A DNA stretch of 64,000 nucleotides from Cliona cf. orientalis (lineage: Eukaryota > Porifera > Demospongiae > Clionaida > Clionaidae). The stretch lies in NCBI GenBank assembly GCA_963930775.1, contig OZ005689.1, forward strand, positions 5,829,141 to 5,893,140, in the 5' to 3' direction. Shown one piece after another: positions 48,073-58,600 of this stretch. The notes under the pieces are model-generated. The model was given only the letters and a program-made list of their open reading frames with translations, searched no databases and was not told where the DNA came from. Each line of letters starts with the position of its first letter. Within the stretch, counting starts at the first letter, position 1. Made by a program: the position numbers and the translations under genes.

Positions 48073-49396
48073 ATGTCTAAAGTGTCTAATGTGTCAATAT
48101 TGCATTGATTAGACTCACTATATACACACATTAGACTGCAGTTCACAATAGACTGTATAGAGTTGGTGTGTATAAACTAGATCTACGGTAACTTTAATTA
48201 ATAGATCTATAATGCGAGGCCATGTCTAAAGTGTCTAAAATGTCAATATTGCATTGATTAGACTCACTATATACACACATTAGACTGCAGTTAACAATAG
48301 ACTGTATAAAGTTGGTGTGTATAAACTAGCTATAGATCTACAGTATAACTTTAGTTAATAGATCTATAATGCGAGGCCATGTCTAAAGTGTCTAAAATGT
48401 CAATATTGCATTGATTAGACTCACTATATACACACATTAGACTGCAGTTAACAATAGACTGTATAAAGTTGGTATGTATAAACTAGATCTACGGTATAAC
48501 TTTAATTAATAGATCTATAATGCGAGGCCATGTCTTAAGTGTCTAAAATGTCAATATTGCATTGATTAGACTCACTATATACACATATTAGACTGCAGTT
48601 AACAATAGACTGTATAAAGTTGGTGTGTATAAACTAGATCTACGGTAACTTTAATTAATAGATCTATAATGCGAGGCCATGCATGTCTAAAGTGTCTAAA
48701 GTGTCAATATTGCATTGATTAGACTCAGTATATACACACATTAGACTGCAGTTCACAATAGACTGTATAGAGTTGGTGTGTATAAACTAGATCTACGGTA
48801 ACTTTAATTAATAGATCTATAATGCGAGGCCATGTCTAAAGTGTCTAAAATGTCAATATTGCATTGATTAGACTCACTATATACACACATTAGACTGCAG
48901 TTAACAATAGACTGTATAAAGTTGGTGTGTATAAACTAGCTATAGATCTACAGTATAACTTTAGTTAATAGATCTATAATGCGAGGCCATGTCTAAAGTG
49001 TCTAAAATGTCAATATTGCATTGATTAGACTCACTATATACACACATTAGACTGCAGTTAACAATAGACTGTATAAAGTTGGTATGTATAAACTAGATCT
49101 ACGGTATAACTTTAATTAATAGATCTATAATGCGAGGCCATGTCTTAAGTGTCTAAAATGTCAATATTGCATTGATTAGACTCACTATATACACATATTA
49201 GACTGCAGTTAACAATAGACTGTATAAAGTTGGTGTGTATAAACTAGATCTACGGTAACTTTAATTAATAGATCTATAATGCGAGGCCATGCATGTCTAA
49301 AGTGTCTAAAGTGTCAATATTGCATTGATTAGACTCAGTATATACACACATTAGACTGCAGTTCACAATAGACTGTATAGAGTTGGTGTGTATAGA
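48073..49396. repeat. Satellite array: about nine 149-157 bp monomers in a 610-bp higher-order unit
   Basis: Monomers share GTCAATATTGCATTGATTAG, ATTAGACTGCAGTT and a GATCTATAATGCGAGGCCAT end. Monomer lengths run 157, 151, 149, 153, and the sequence repeats with a period of exactly 610. For example, the GCGAGGCCAT joins at 48371, 48521 (one base shifted) and 48671 recur at 48981, 49131 and 49281. The first monomer differs slightly from its counterpart. This is higher-order organisation on a small scale, inside a transposon-like unit. Confidence 0.85.
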
Positions 49397-49563
49397 CTAC
49401 ATACAATTACTTTATAATAGAATAGAATGCCAAAAGTGTCAATGGTCGAGTGCTTTCGTTTTAATGACATATAAAATTATTTGAGGGGAAATGACTGGTC
49501 TCATTATCATTAATGTTTGGCAGAGTCGTCGAGTGCTTGAACAGTAAAAATAATATATTAGCT

Positions 49564-49880
49564 ATTTGGCAGGGCATTTAAACATTACGTTTGGCAGGGG
49601 GTCGAGGTATTCAAACATTACATTTAATACACTCGGCGGGGGTCGTGGCATTTAAACATTGAAATACGTTTGGCAGGGGGGTCGTGGCGTTTAAACATTA
49701 AATAGTATGCCAGGGGGTTGTGGCATTTAAACATTAAAATATGTTTGGCAGGGGTATCGTGGCGTTTAAACATTAAATAGTTTGGCAGGGGGGTCATGGC
49801 GTTTAAACATTAAATGGTTTGGCAGGGGGGTTGTGGTATTTAAACATTAAATAGTTTGGCAAGGGGGTTGAGGCACTTTA
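49564..49880. repeat. Minisatellite, nine units of about 36-43 bp
   Basis: Units follow TTTGGCAGGGGGGTCGTGGC and then GTTTAAACATTAAATA. The G run varies from three to six, and single bases vary in most units. Starts are near 49564, 49590, 49633, 49669, 49708, 49744, 49782, 49818 and 49854. It is non-coding and lies in the 3' half of the satellite-bearing element. Confidence 0.8.
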
Positions 49881-50170
49881 TATACATTATACACAATGTC
49901 ATACAGTATAATGTTGCACATAATATATTATCTGTATAGAGTGTGTATATAGCGCATATAATGTGACAACTGTAGACACTTTAGACACTGTAGACACTTC
50001 AGACAAGATTATAAGTTTAAAGACTGAATTTATACAATATTATGTGACATCATCTAATGTATGTATACAAGGTATCTAATATTGGAGAACCATCTACAAT
50101 TCACTTTAGACAGTCTACAGTCTATAGTTATCGTATAATGTGTCTAATCTGCCAATATTGCACCCTTATG

Positions 50171-50379
50171 GGTTTTATAAGGCACATAGAAACTGAATAG
50201 CTAAACAGTGTCTAACAAGTTTAAATCTTATAATTTTGTATTGCTAGAGTCAGAGGGCAAAACTTGTAGGTGTCTATGAAAATTTAATGTTGTAGGTGAC
50301 TATCACACATAGATACGTACCTGTCAGTATAGCCAATCACATTGCAGTATTTGTTATAGCTATGATCTAAGTACATGTA
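50171..50379. other. Short spacer segment between two insertions
   Basis: This is ordinary spacer matching about 11333-11530, from GGTTTTATAAGGCACATAGA to GATCTAAGTACATGTA. It has small insertions (for example TGTCTAA near 50210 and AATTTAAT near 50282). No gene. It ends with the TA used by the Tc1-like element. Confidence 0.7.
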
Positions 50380-50525
50380 CAACGGATTTCAGTTGCGTTC
50401 GAATTTCCGTTCCGTAACGAGTTCCACGGGATTTCGCGCGGCATGCACGCATAATATTGCGCATACGCGCTTATTGGTACAGCGTCTAAAATTTCAAATT
50501 CTGAGCAAAATTAATTGCGAGCACA

Positions 50526-51515
50526 ATGTCCGCCGAGCCAGGGAGAAAACGCGCATATTCCACTGACATTCGATTGCGCATCGTCTATCAACGAATAGGA
50601 ATGGGTCTCACATTCAACACCATTGCAAGACATTTGAATGTTGCTACCAGCACTGTTCATCGAATATTCAAACAGTTCGAATTGAATGGAGATATTGTTG
50701 CTGCAAGTCCTCGAAGTCACAGACCAGAGATTAGACTGCTAGATGAACGTTGTGAGTTAATTGTAATAGGTTTGATTCTAGAGAGTCCAACACTGTACTT
50801 GCATGAAGTGTGTCAGCAAATTCAAGAGATTACCTCCCTCTCAGTTTCTCAGGCAACCATCTGTAGACTTCTTCAGCGCTATGGCTTGACCCGTAAAAAG
50901 GTTAAGCAAGTTGCACTGCAGAGATGCTATATGCTCCGGGGAGCATTTATGGCTCAATGTTCTCTGTTTTCAAGAGAACAACTTGTCTGGCTTGATGAAA
51001 CGGGCTCCAATTCAAAAGATCATATTCGTAGATTTGGCTACGCAATCAGAGGTACCACTCCAGTATCACATCGTTTGCTTATAAGGGGGAAGAGAGTCAA
51101 TGCCATTGCTGCACTTGCATCAGATGGAATCATTGCAGTAGATACAGTGGTAGGGACGGTCGATGGACAGACCTTCTTTGATTTCCTCCGGGGAACACTT
51201 ATTCCACGTATGAGAGCTTTCAACGGAAGTAATCCTAATTCAGTCATCATAATGGACAATTGTTCTATCCATCACATCCAAGAAGTAAAACAACTACTCA
51301 ACCAAGCAGGAATTCTAGCTCTCTTTCTTCCTCCCTACAGCCCCGATTTAAACCCTATTGAAGAAGCCTTCAATTATGTCAAGTCATATTTGAGAAAGCA
51401 TGATATTCTATTGCAGTCTGGAGCCCCAATGCCAACCATTGTTGAAGCTGCTTTTGAGTCAATAACAATTAATCAGTGCAATTCATGGATCACTGACTCT
51501 GGGTATCCAATGTAA
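50526..51515 (+). CDS. Tc1/mariner-type DD34E transposase
   Basis: 329 residues, starting at ATG in ACAATGTCCGCC. Residues about 8-65 form a helix-turn-helix of the paired-like type (FNTIARHLNVATSTVHRIFK). The catalytic triad is D157 (VWLDETG), D244 (IIMDNCSIHH) and E279 (YSPDLNPIEEAF), with 34 residues between the second Asp and the Glu. Length and motifs are normal for an IS630/Tc1 transposase. It should bind the terminal repeats and cut and paste the element into TA sites. An ATTAAA near 51573 could serve as polyadenylation signal. All catalytic residues are present and no frame break is seen. Confidence 0.93.
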   Translation: MSAEPGRKRAYSTDIRLRIVYQRIGMGLTFNTIARHLNVATSTVHRIFKQFELNGDIVAASPRSHRPEIRLLDERCELIVIGLILESPTLYLHEVCQQIQEITSLSVSQATICRLLQRYGLTRKKVKQVALQRCYMLRGAFMAQCSLFSREQLVWLDETGSNSKDHIRRFGYAIRGTTPVSHRLLIRGKRVNAIAALASDGIIAVDTVVGTVDGQTFFDFLRGTLIPRMRAFNGSNPNSVIIMDNCSIHHIQEVKQLLNQAGILALFLPPYSPDLNPIEEAFNYVKSYLRKHDILLQSGAPMPTIVEAAFESITINQCNSWITDSGYPM

Positions 51516-51633
51516 TATTATTATAATTATTGTAAATATTATACATACTGGCAATGACATTGTGTTCCAACATTAAAGTAAATGATAATTGAGCGATCAA
51601 TAATAATTATTATTATTATCTCACCAAAAGTGG

Positions 51634-52884
51634 TCACATTTTTTTAATGTCACCGAGGATAGTTTCCTTTAATTCGTCATACTGGGTCTGGTCAATTGCT
51701 CCTGCATTCAGTAACTCATGCCACTTGCTCAACTGGTCAATGCACTGGGTTCTTAAACCGACTCGCTTAGATGGTGAATTACAGGTAGGTCCACTGGGTG
51801 AGGCAGCTACTTTGTCATTTATTTGAACCTTTTTCTTGCACTTCTTAAAGAATGGGAAGTCTGGTGGCTCCTCATAGGATGAGTGTTTACCAACATTGAG
51901 CATATGAGCCCAACAATTGAGCTTCTCCACCGAGTATGCATCACCATGTTTCTCCTTCAGCTTCTTAATAATATCCTCCACTTCATTGATACTTTTTGCA
52001 ATAGCTTGCCGCTTGCCAGGTGGTGGAGCATCAGTATTGGAAGCTTGCTTACGCTTACGTTGTGGAGGAGGATTAAAACCGGTCTGCTCACCAACATCAC
52101 CATAGCACCACAATAAAATTTCCTGCTTACGTTTATAAAGGACGTACATTTCTTTGAGATCATCATCGGTAGTTAGCTCTCTGAGCTTTCCTTTTTGTCC
52201 GTGTCCAGGTTCAATATATCCTAGTACGTCATCCTTCATCCCACTAATCCCTTCCTTAACACATCTTACGAGATCACTGAGTGTAGAAAACTGATGCCGA
52301 TTGACAAGATGCTTTATTGAGTAGATGGACTTCTTTAAACTGTTGATCACTTTCACGTTATAAGTAAACACCTGGTCTTTCCCCACAACAGAAGTAACCC
52401 TGGTTGTGTTGCGTGACTGTAATTGTAGAAAATTACGGGTCAGTGATATATACTTGAGTACTGGATACACATAGTATAGCTACTACTCTGCATCAAAAAC
52501 GCATGTGTGTGGTAATCGTGTCTATATAATGCACATCAAGGGTGAAAAACTAACTTGGCAAACCGTCTCCCCTGCTGTCTGCCTGCCACACTACATAACC
52601 TCATGACTTAGCTACCTATTACCACCTTACCGTACCTCTACTTCATATCCAGCCGGATCATATGAGCGCGTGATGGGTACAGGTGGCGGGTAGAAGCCTG
52701 TTTGAGCATAATACATTGGATGAGGTGGTTGCGGAACAAAATCTGGAGCTCCCGGGGCCAGGCTGGTGCCGCTGCGATAAGGATAATCGTAGTACGTATA
52801 ATCAGGATAGTGCCCTGCTGCCTCATAACGGCCTTGTTCATACTCGCCCTCATCTTCCGAAGACGTCCCCAGCTCCGGCTCCAT
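51634..52884 (-). CDS. Second transposon gene, two exons, function unknown
   Basis: Exon 1 (52884-52636, 83 codons, start MEPELGTSSEDEGEYEQG) is acidic and Tyr/Pro-rich and ends at a donor, GAG|GTACGG. Exon 2 (52416-51634) starts after a good acceptor, TTCTACAATTACAG, in the same phase, giving about 343 residues; the 219-base intron has stops in frame. Exon 2 has a GYIEPGHGQKGKLRELTTDD region, a Lys/Arg-rich stretch (QRKRKQ, GKRQAI), a YSVEKLNCWAHML segment followed by PPDFPFF, and a C-terminal helix pair (LSKWHELLNAGAIDQTQYDE) resembling SHOCT-type short domains. I have an impression of similar unnamed proteins in other marine invertebrates but cannot assign a function. An accessory DNA-binding or regulatory role is a guess. 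The splice sites are read by eye. Confidence 0.65.
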
Positions 52885-53045
52885 TGTTGGCCGCTCACGT
52901 GGTGTTTGTTAATACACATTATTATAGTACATGTACATATGCATGCATGTACTATATTATGTACTATCATGTATTATACGCGAGCCCGCGTTTTCCGTAA
53001 AATTTGGCGCGGTACGGAAAATTCGAACGCAACTGAAATCCGTTG

Positions 53046-53597
53046 TAGTTATATATATACAACGAAAAATATTTTCAAGTCAGAGCGACAATTTTCTTAT
53101 ATAGTCCGTGTCATTACATGAGGGCATGGATACGCGTCTTGGAAGCGCCCGGTTGCTATGAACGAGCCGCACTACAAGGCTCAGGATTGGTCAGAACTGT
53201 AGGGCCGTGTGCACAAAGAAGAGTAGCCTTAATGCCTCGGGCCATAGCTACAGCTAGCGACGCATTGTCGATCGAACGATCGGCGCGAAGCGCCGCGCGT
53301 TTCAAAAGGCCTGCTAAGCAGGCGCTGGCGCTAGCCACCGAGCCTCGAGCGAAGCGAGAGACGAGGTCTGTTCATACCTGTCAGTAGTCGGTAGCAACGT
53401 TCGAGCAGAGCGAGAACGTTGCCATAGCACACTTGCTTGCTTTGCCAAGGGGTGTGGCCTCTGCAACCGTTTCCATTTGCGCATGCGCACGGTACCAATG
53501 GACAATTTTGTCCAGGCAGGATACTGAACTATGTACTGTTAATAGATGATCATGCATGCTAGCCACACCATCCCATGATTGTGACATTAAACATACT
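53046..53597. other. GC-rich, palindrome-dense segment
   Basis: After the transposon, about 53061-53220 resembles a diverged family 3'-flank block (TACAACGAAAAATATTTTCA, then a GAGGGCAT and CAAGGCTCAGGATTGGTCAG part). Positions about 53255-53425 are unlike the rest of the window. This part is GC-rich and packed with small inverted repeats: CGATCGAACGATCG, GGCGCGAAGCGCC, GCCTGCTAAGCAGGC, CTCGAGCGAAGCGAG and CGTTCGAGCAGAGCGAGAACG. It is absent from the equivalent place in the A-C spacer. No gene is supported; the short open frames run through palindromes. Confidence 0.55.
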
Positions 53598-55668
53598 TGT
53601 TACCATAATCATGCATCAGGTAGCTCGTGCAAACACGCCAGTTTGTTATTCGTACACTGATGTATTTGACATAACAAGATTATACTGATAGTAAGCCGAT
53701 TGTGATAACTGGAGTGTTATTGTAAATTAAACATCACACAAGTGGCACCAAACTTGCTGTCAACACATCATGGAGTTGATTGATAGACTATACATAGGGA
53801 TGGCCCAGTTGTTACATATATGTAGTATCTTGAGAATGGAACAGTTTTGGAATTTCTAACCTTGACCATTGTGTTCTATGAGTGATTTCCACTTAAAAAA
53901 ATCTATTGATGTGCACAGAAAGGGTCATTTACATATGGAATTCAGGGGGGACATGAATCAAATTTTCTCCTCCTTTCATTTCACAACAGTGTAACTCGAC
54001 ACCATGCATATCAACAGCTTGAGCTATACTTTTCATATCATTAATTTTCAGCAATAATTGTGTAAAAGCCCCGTCTACTTGATTATGCATATCGCAAAAT
54101 TAACGCAACGCAAGACCTTACATTGTATTGTAAACCAGCCTTTATCCCTTACTGTGCATGTGTGTACAGGGTAACAATGAATATAATAATATTATTATAT
54201 GAAACACTGGCCAGGGCTGTCACGTGCAAACTCCCGGCATCCTAGACACTGTCAGCTATGTGGATGTACATGTGCATACTTGTACATGTAGCTGGCTTCT
54301 TATCCCTGCTACAGTAAATGTAGCAATTTTTAAGATTGAGCATGATAGTATGTATCAGCTGACTCCTCTTCCTAGCTAGTGTTCTCCCTCCCTCCCAGTG
54401 GCGGATCCAGGGGGGGTAAGGGGGGTGCAAGTGTACTCCCCTTTGGGCTGCATCAAACACTAAGAAGTACTGATGATGAACTAAATGGAACCCCCCTTTC
54501 TGGCTATAGAACTAAGAAAACTCCTACTATGGCTCACCTTAGAATGCTTTAGAAGAAAATTCGTTCGAAAACGGATCGATTGGACTGGTAAGGCTGGCAG
54601 TTTGTCTCAAAAACGATCGAAAATGGGCGTGGTTATTCCCCAAAGTGGGCGTGGCTTCTCAAAATTCGCGCGCGCTTCGCGCGCAAGAGTCTATTACAAC
54701 CCCCCTTTTAGAAATCCTGGATCCGCCACTGCCTGCCTCCCTCCCTCTCTCTCTCTCTCACTCTCTCTCTCTCTCTCTCTCCTCTCCTCTCCTCTTCTCA
54801 CCTCTTCTTCTCTAGCTCTCTCCATTCTCTATGTGTATATACCTTCTCCCTGTCATTCTCCTCTCCTTTCCTCCACATCTCTGTCTGGTCCCCACCTTCC
54901 CCTTTATAGCATTTCCCACCCTTAGCTCTGCTTGCTGTAGCTTTGCTGACTCTATACCTGTACATGCAGTTCTTCAATCTTGTCTAACTAGAGCTCTGTA
55001 GAGGACGTACCCTACATGCACATTATGGCATCAGCATCAATCTGCATGCACGTGTGTACATGTAGAGACGACAATACAATAATTCCGGAATCATTATACA
55101 TTTACATGTACTATATACATATACAACAAAAAATATTCACAGTTTTCTTATGATATTTTTATAGTCCGTATCATTACTAACAGAGGGTACAAAAGATGCG
55201 CTTTGCCACAAGTTCAGAAGGCTCACAATTGGTCAAAATTGTAGTGCCATATGCACAAACAATGGTGCCAAAGAGATGCATGCACCAGGGATAATAATCA
55301 ATGAACACTGGACAACATAACCAGGCCCTTGCGCATATGTGGAGTGTAAAAATTAATGAAACAAATTTGTTTCTAGGCTCCATCAGTAATATTGTTAAGA
55401 ACTGGCATTGAACGTCCGCCTCTATAGGCTCTGCTCCTACTTGATACAAAGCATTAAAGATAAAACAAGTCTTTTAACACCTATTATCACATGAAACACT
55501 ACAAAATGATTTTCTCCTGCTTATGCACAACTCAAAAAAGCCTATTACAAAATTTAGCACACTGCTACTCTAATGTAGTGTAAGTTTCTAATAAGCAATC
55601 CAGTTAATAGCAGCTATTCAGTTTCTATTTTAGTCTAGAGTTTTCAATAATTTTACTCGAAATTTGCA
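53598..55668. other. Spacer downstream of gene F
   Basis: It matches 11530-12006 and then, after a deletion of about 1217 bases (12007-13223), continues with 13224-14522. It includes the right half of a MITE (54077-54150), a CT microsatellite interrupted by a 336-bp insertion (54396-54731), and the conserved 3'-flank block at 55165-55460. No gene is seen. Confidence 0.6.
54396..54731. mobile_element. 336-bp MITE inserted in a CT microsatellite
   Basis: The terminal inverted repeats are CAGTGGCGGATCCAGG (16 bases, perfect). The matching C-type spacer has uninterrupted CT-rich sequence at this point (13555-13615). Inside lies the palindrome GCGCGCGCTTCGCGCGC and G-rich ends. The open frame that crosses it is not a gene. 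The target duplication cannot be read because the site is low complexity. Termini of this type are common in invertebrate genomes, but I cannot name the superfamily from the sequence alone. Confidence 0.8.
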
Positions 55669-58600
55669 TTAGACTTGGCTGAATGCTTCCTTCTCTTTGA
55701 TTTGGGTTGCCTCTGCAGCACCAGGTATGTGTAGTGAGTTGGCCACTTCTTCAGGATCTGGTGCAGCAAGGTCACGGGGTTGGTGCACCTCCACCACAGA
55801 CTGGGTGGGCTTCACTGGCTCTTGCTGTTTCACTGGAACTTTGTAGTCATGAGTATTAACAGGGCGGTCAATCATGTCCAAGAGTTCATTGAATCGATGA
55901 ATGTCATCATCAGGTGGTGGGCTCCAGTGACGTTCAGGTTTTGATTTTGGATCAGCGTCAGTGAAGAGCCTGTCAATCATTCTACCAAGCTTTGTGTTAC
56001 AAATCTTTGAGAAGACTGAGGTGTATGTGTAGACATGGTAGAGGATAATGAGCAACAGTACAATGAATGTGATGATGACTGAAGTGGCAGCTGCTTTACG
56101 GGTGCTAGCTGGGCTGTCAAGAGAATACCAGGTGAAAATTACAGAAGATAGGATGTTGAAGTAGGAAAGTGTCTCAAGTACATCCATTGGCCATTTCTTG
56201 TACAGTCTGCTGCCAAAGAACTGCTTTAGGACAAGAATGCAACACACTGTAAAGCTGATAGCTGTAAGAGCAATAGTGGGGTCATTGGAAACATTTGTGG
56301 CAGCTACAAGGTACAAGACAACACGAATAATCAGCAGCAGTCCAGTCCAGTAGCGTTGCTTGGGAGTGTAGGGCTTGTGGTAGGTTTCAATGAATGTTTG
56401 CATCTTAGAATTTCTTGACCACTTGAAAATTCTCCACCTTGGAAGGTAGAGGAGCCACTGCCAGGAGAAGAGAAGAGCAGTATAAATCAGACCAACCAGG
56501 AGAAGGAGAACAGCTGCAATAAATAGAGGAATGTGCTTTCCGGAGACGAAGTTGACAGTTGCATCAAGGAGCCACAGCATTTCACTAGAGCCATCAGGAT
56601 AATCAAGAATGCCAACTGATAGAGATTTAAAGGAAACTTGAAGAAACTTAGCATAGGAAAGCAGAATAAGTGTAGCCAGAGTTGCCACTGGATCCTTCTT
56701 TCCAATGAGGTTAGAAAATTTAGTAGAGTAGGAGCTGATGATGATGACTAAAACAACGAGAAGAATGATGTAGGCAGGAAAAGCTAACTGTAGCCATGTT
56801 TTAATGTAAGTGTCCATTCCTGGAAAGTAGCAGGTGTCAATTCCTATTTCTAAATTCAACCATGATATGAACACAGTAATGAAGTTTCTTGTTTGAAATG
56901 GAAGTAGAATACTCTCGTTTGCATGTACAACATTGGCATAAAAGATCAGCCCATTTAGAGTTCCAACTGCAACAGTTACGTTGAGTAGTAACAATAAAGC
57001 CACCAGTGCTACGCCAGCTAGAATTGCAGCTATGGTGATGGCTATGAGTAGTGCAGGCCAGTAGCTAGGACATGAGAGACAACGTGAACTACCGAGAGAG
57101 AGGCTGAAACCAAGTTGGCAAGATCCACACAACAGAGATGACCGATTGAAGGCACACTGAGTGTCGGCTCCATTTGGCTGGTTGAGATACATGTAAACTG
57201 ATGGATTTGTTGGTAAGCAGTAGTCAAAAGGACAGTTTGGGTAGACTAAGTAACCATTTAGATCTGTGTCATTGATGTAGGAAATCCAGGCTCTTGTTTG
57301 AGACTGTTTGAATAATAATCCAGTGTGGCTGTCACACTGATGCACATATTCACTGATAGTGCTATGGCAGTCACATGTACAGTTTGTGTTGTTCATTCTA
57401 GATTCTTGTAATCCAATTGGACAACTGCAAGGAAGAAAATGGATTTCTATTGTTGCCCTAGAGAGTTCAGCATCTTTGCATGGACCATCTGAGGCGTAGA
57501 GGGACAAAATTTCAAAGGCATTGGGTGAAACAATGTTGAATGTCAAATTAGTACACTCAGCAGGTAATTTCCTAGCCAGCTGGCCTTCAGCTAGACCACT
57601 CTCAGTGAAGTGGAGGGAGGTTTGGATAGTTGCATTAACTGGTTGGCCGATCTGATCAACAGCAACAACTGAGAATGTTACTGTTTGTCCCTTTACAACC
57701 TCAGTGTAGAAGTGGTCATTGCAGTCATTGTTTTGATCAACATTGAAGCAAAGGCACACTCGAACTGGATCAGATGATAATGAGAGAGTTGTGTCAATCA
57801 CTTCCATATGTCGTTGATATCCTGAACTGTAGTCATAGATGTAATATGCAGGAGTGGATACATCCTTAAAGTAAGCAATCCCATCACCTCTGTCTTTAAA
57901 GTCATGTGGGTACTTATTGTGAACTTCAGCAAACGAACTCACAGCACATCTGTCTAGTAGTCCTCCATAGAGAGTGGAGCCAGAAATGTTAGCATGATTT
58001 TGTGAGAAGTGAATGCTTTGTGTTCTGAAATATTGAGGTTCATAACTATGAAGAGCAAGTACTTGAAAGAAGCATTCTGTTTCTGTGTTGCTAGCACATG
58101 TACCAGAGTTGGTATCATCATCCACCATTTTCAGCATAGTTATGTTCAAGATTGCATTCTCCATCAAAAAATACGTTGCTCTGGAATAGAGTCATTGCAC
58201 CTCCTTCCTGGAAGTCACCTGGGACAGTTTGTGATGGCTGATTATTCACAAATGTAGCATAACCATTGAAAGTGATGTTGCTGTTGAATGCCACTAATGA
58301 TCCCAAGTTGTTTGAGAATGTTACAGTAGCATTTCCTGAATCGTCTCCAATGAGTTCTGAGTCTGATAAGTATATCACAGCATACCTATCAGCTATGTTG
58401 TTATGAATTAGGAAATAGCTATGTGTATGCTGAATCACAGATCTGGATGTTGCATGAATAATTGCCCCAATTGGTGAAACATTACTAGTGAAGTTACTAC
58501 TAGCTATTGTGATATTACTGGAGATAGAATATAGTACTCCTCCTCCATACCTGGCACTGTTATCGTGAAATTCACTTGCTTCTATTGTGAGATTACTGCT

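Larger units (their letters stand above)
47881..50170. mobile_element. Non-autonomous DNA element with 8-bp target duplication and internal satellite
   Basis: It is flanked by GGTTTTAT at 47873-47880 and 50171-50178, while the uninterrupted spacer at about 11332-11341 has the site once. Inverted termini share GGTGCAATATTGGC, preceded by six less similar bases on each side. The interior has no open frame of note. It contains a satellite array (48073-49396), a GC-rich minisatellite (49564-49880), and AT-rich ends with GTCTAAAGTGT-like words in opposite orientations. An 8-bp duplication fits hAT-, P- or Merlin-like elements; the terminal sequence does not let me choose. Confidence 0.75.
50380..53045 (+). 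mobile_element. Tc1/mariner-like DNA transposon with two convergent genes
   Basis: A 2666-bp element is flanked by TA on both sides (50378-50379 and 53046-53047). Its terminal inverted repeats begin CAACGGATTTCAGTTGCGTT, are identical for 27 bases and continue to about 37. Inside are a DD34E transposase on the plus strand (50526-51515) and a second, two-exon gene on the minus strand (51634-52884). Their 3' ends meet about 118 bases apart. TA target duplication and DD34E are hallmarks of the Tc1/mariner superfamily, but a single transposase gene of 1.3-2 kb is the usual content. The intact transposase and matching ends suggest a recently active copy. Confidence 0.9.

Noticed and set aside
48073-49396. 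Regular repeats resembling a CRISPR array
   Set aside because: Monomers of about 150 bases are similar over their whole length, with no unique spacers, in a eukaryotic setting. This is satellite DNA.
54485-54925. 146-codon plus-strand frame
   Set aside because: It crosses the boundary of the 336-bp MITE into a CT microsatellite, so it is a chance frame.
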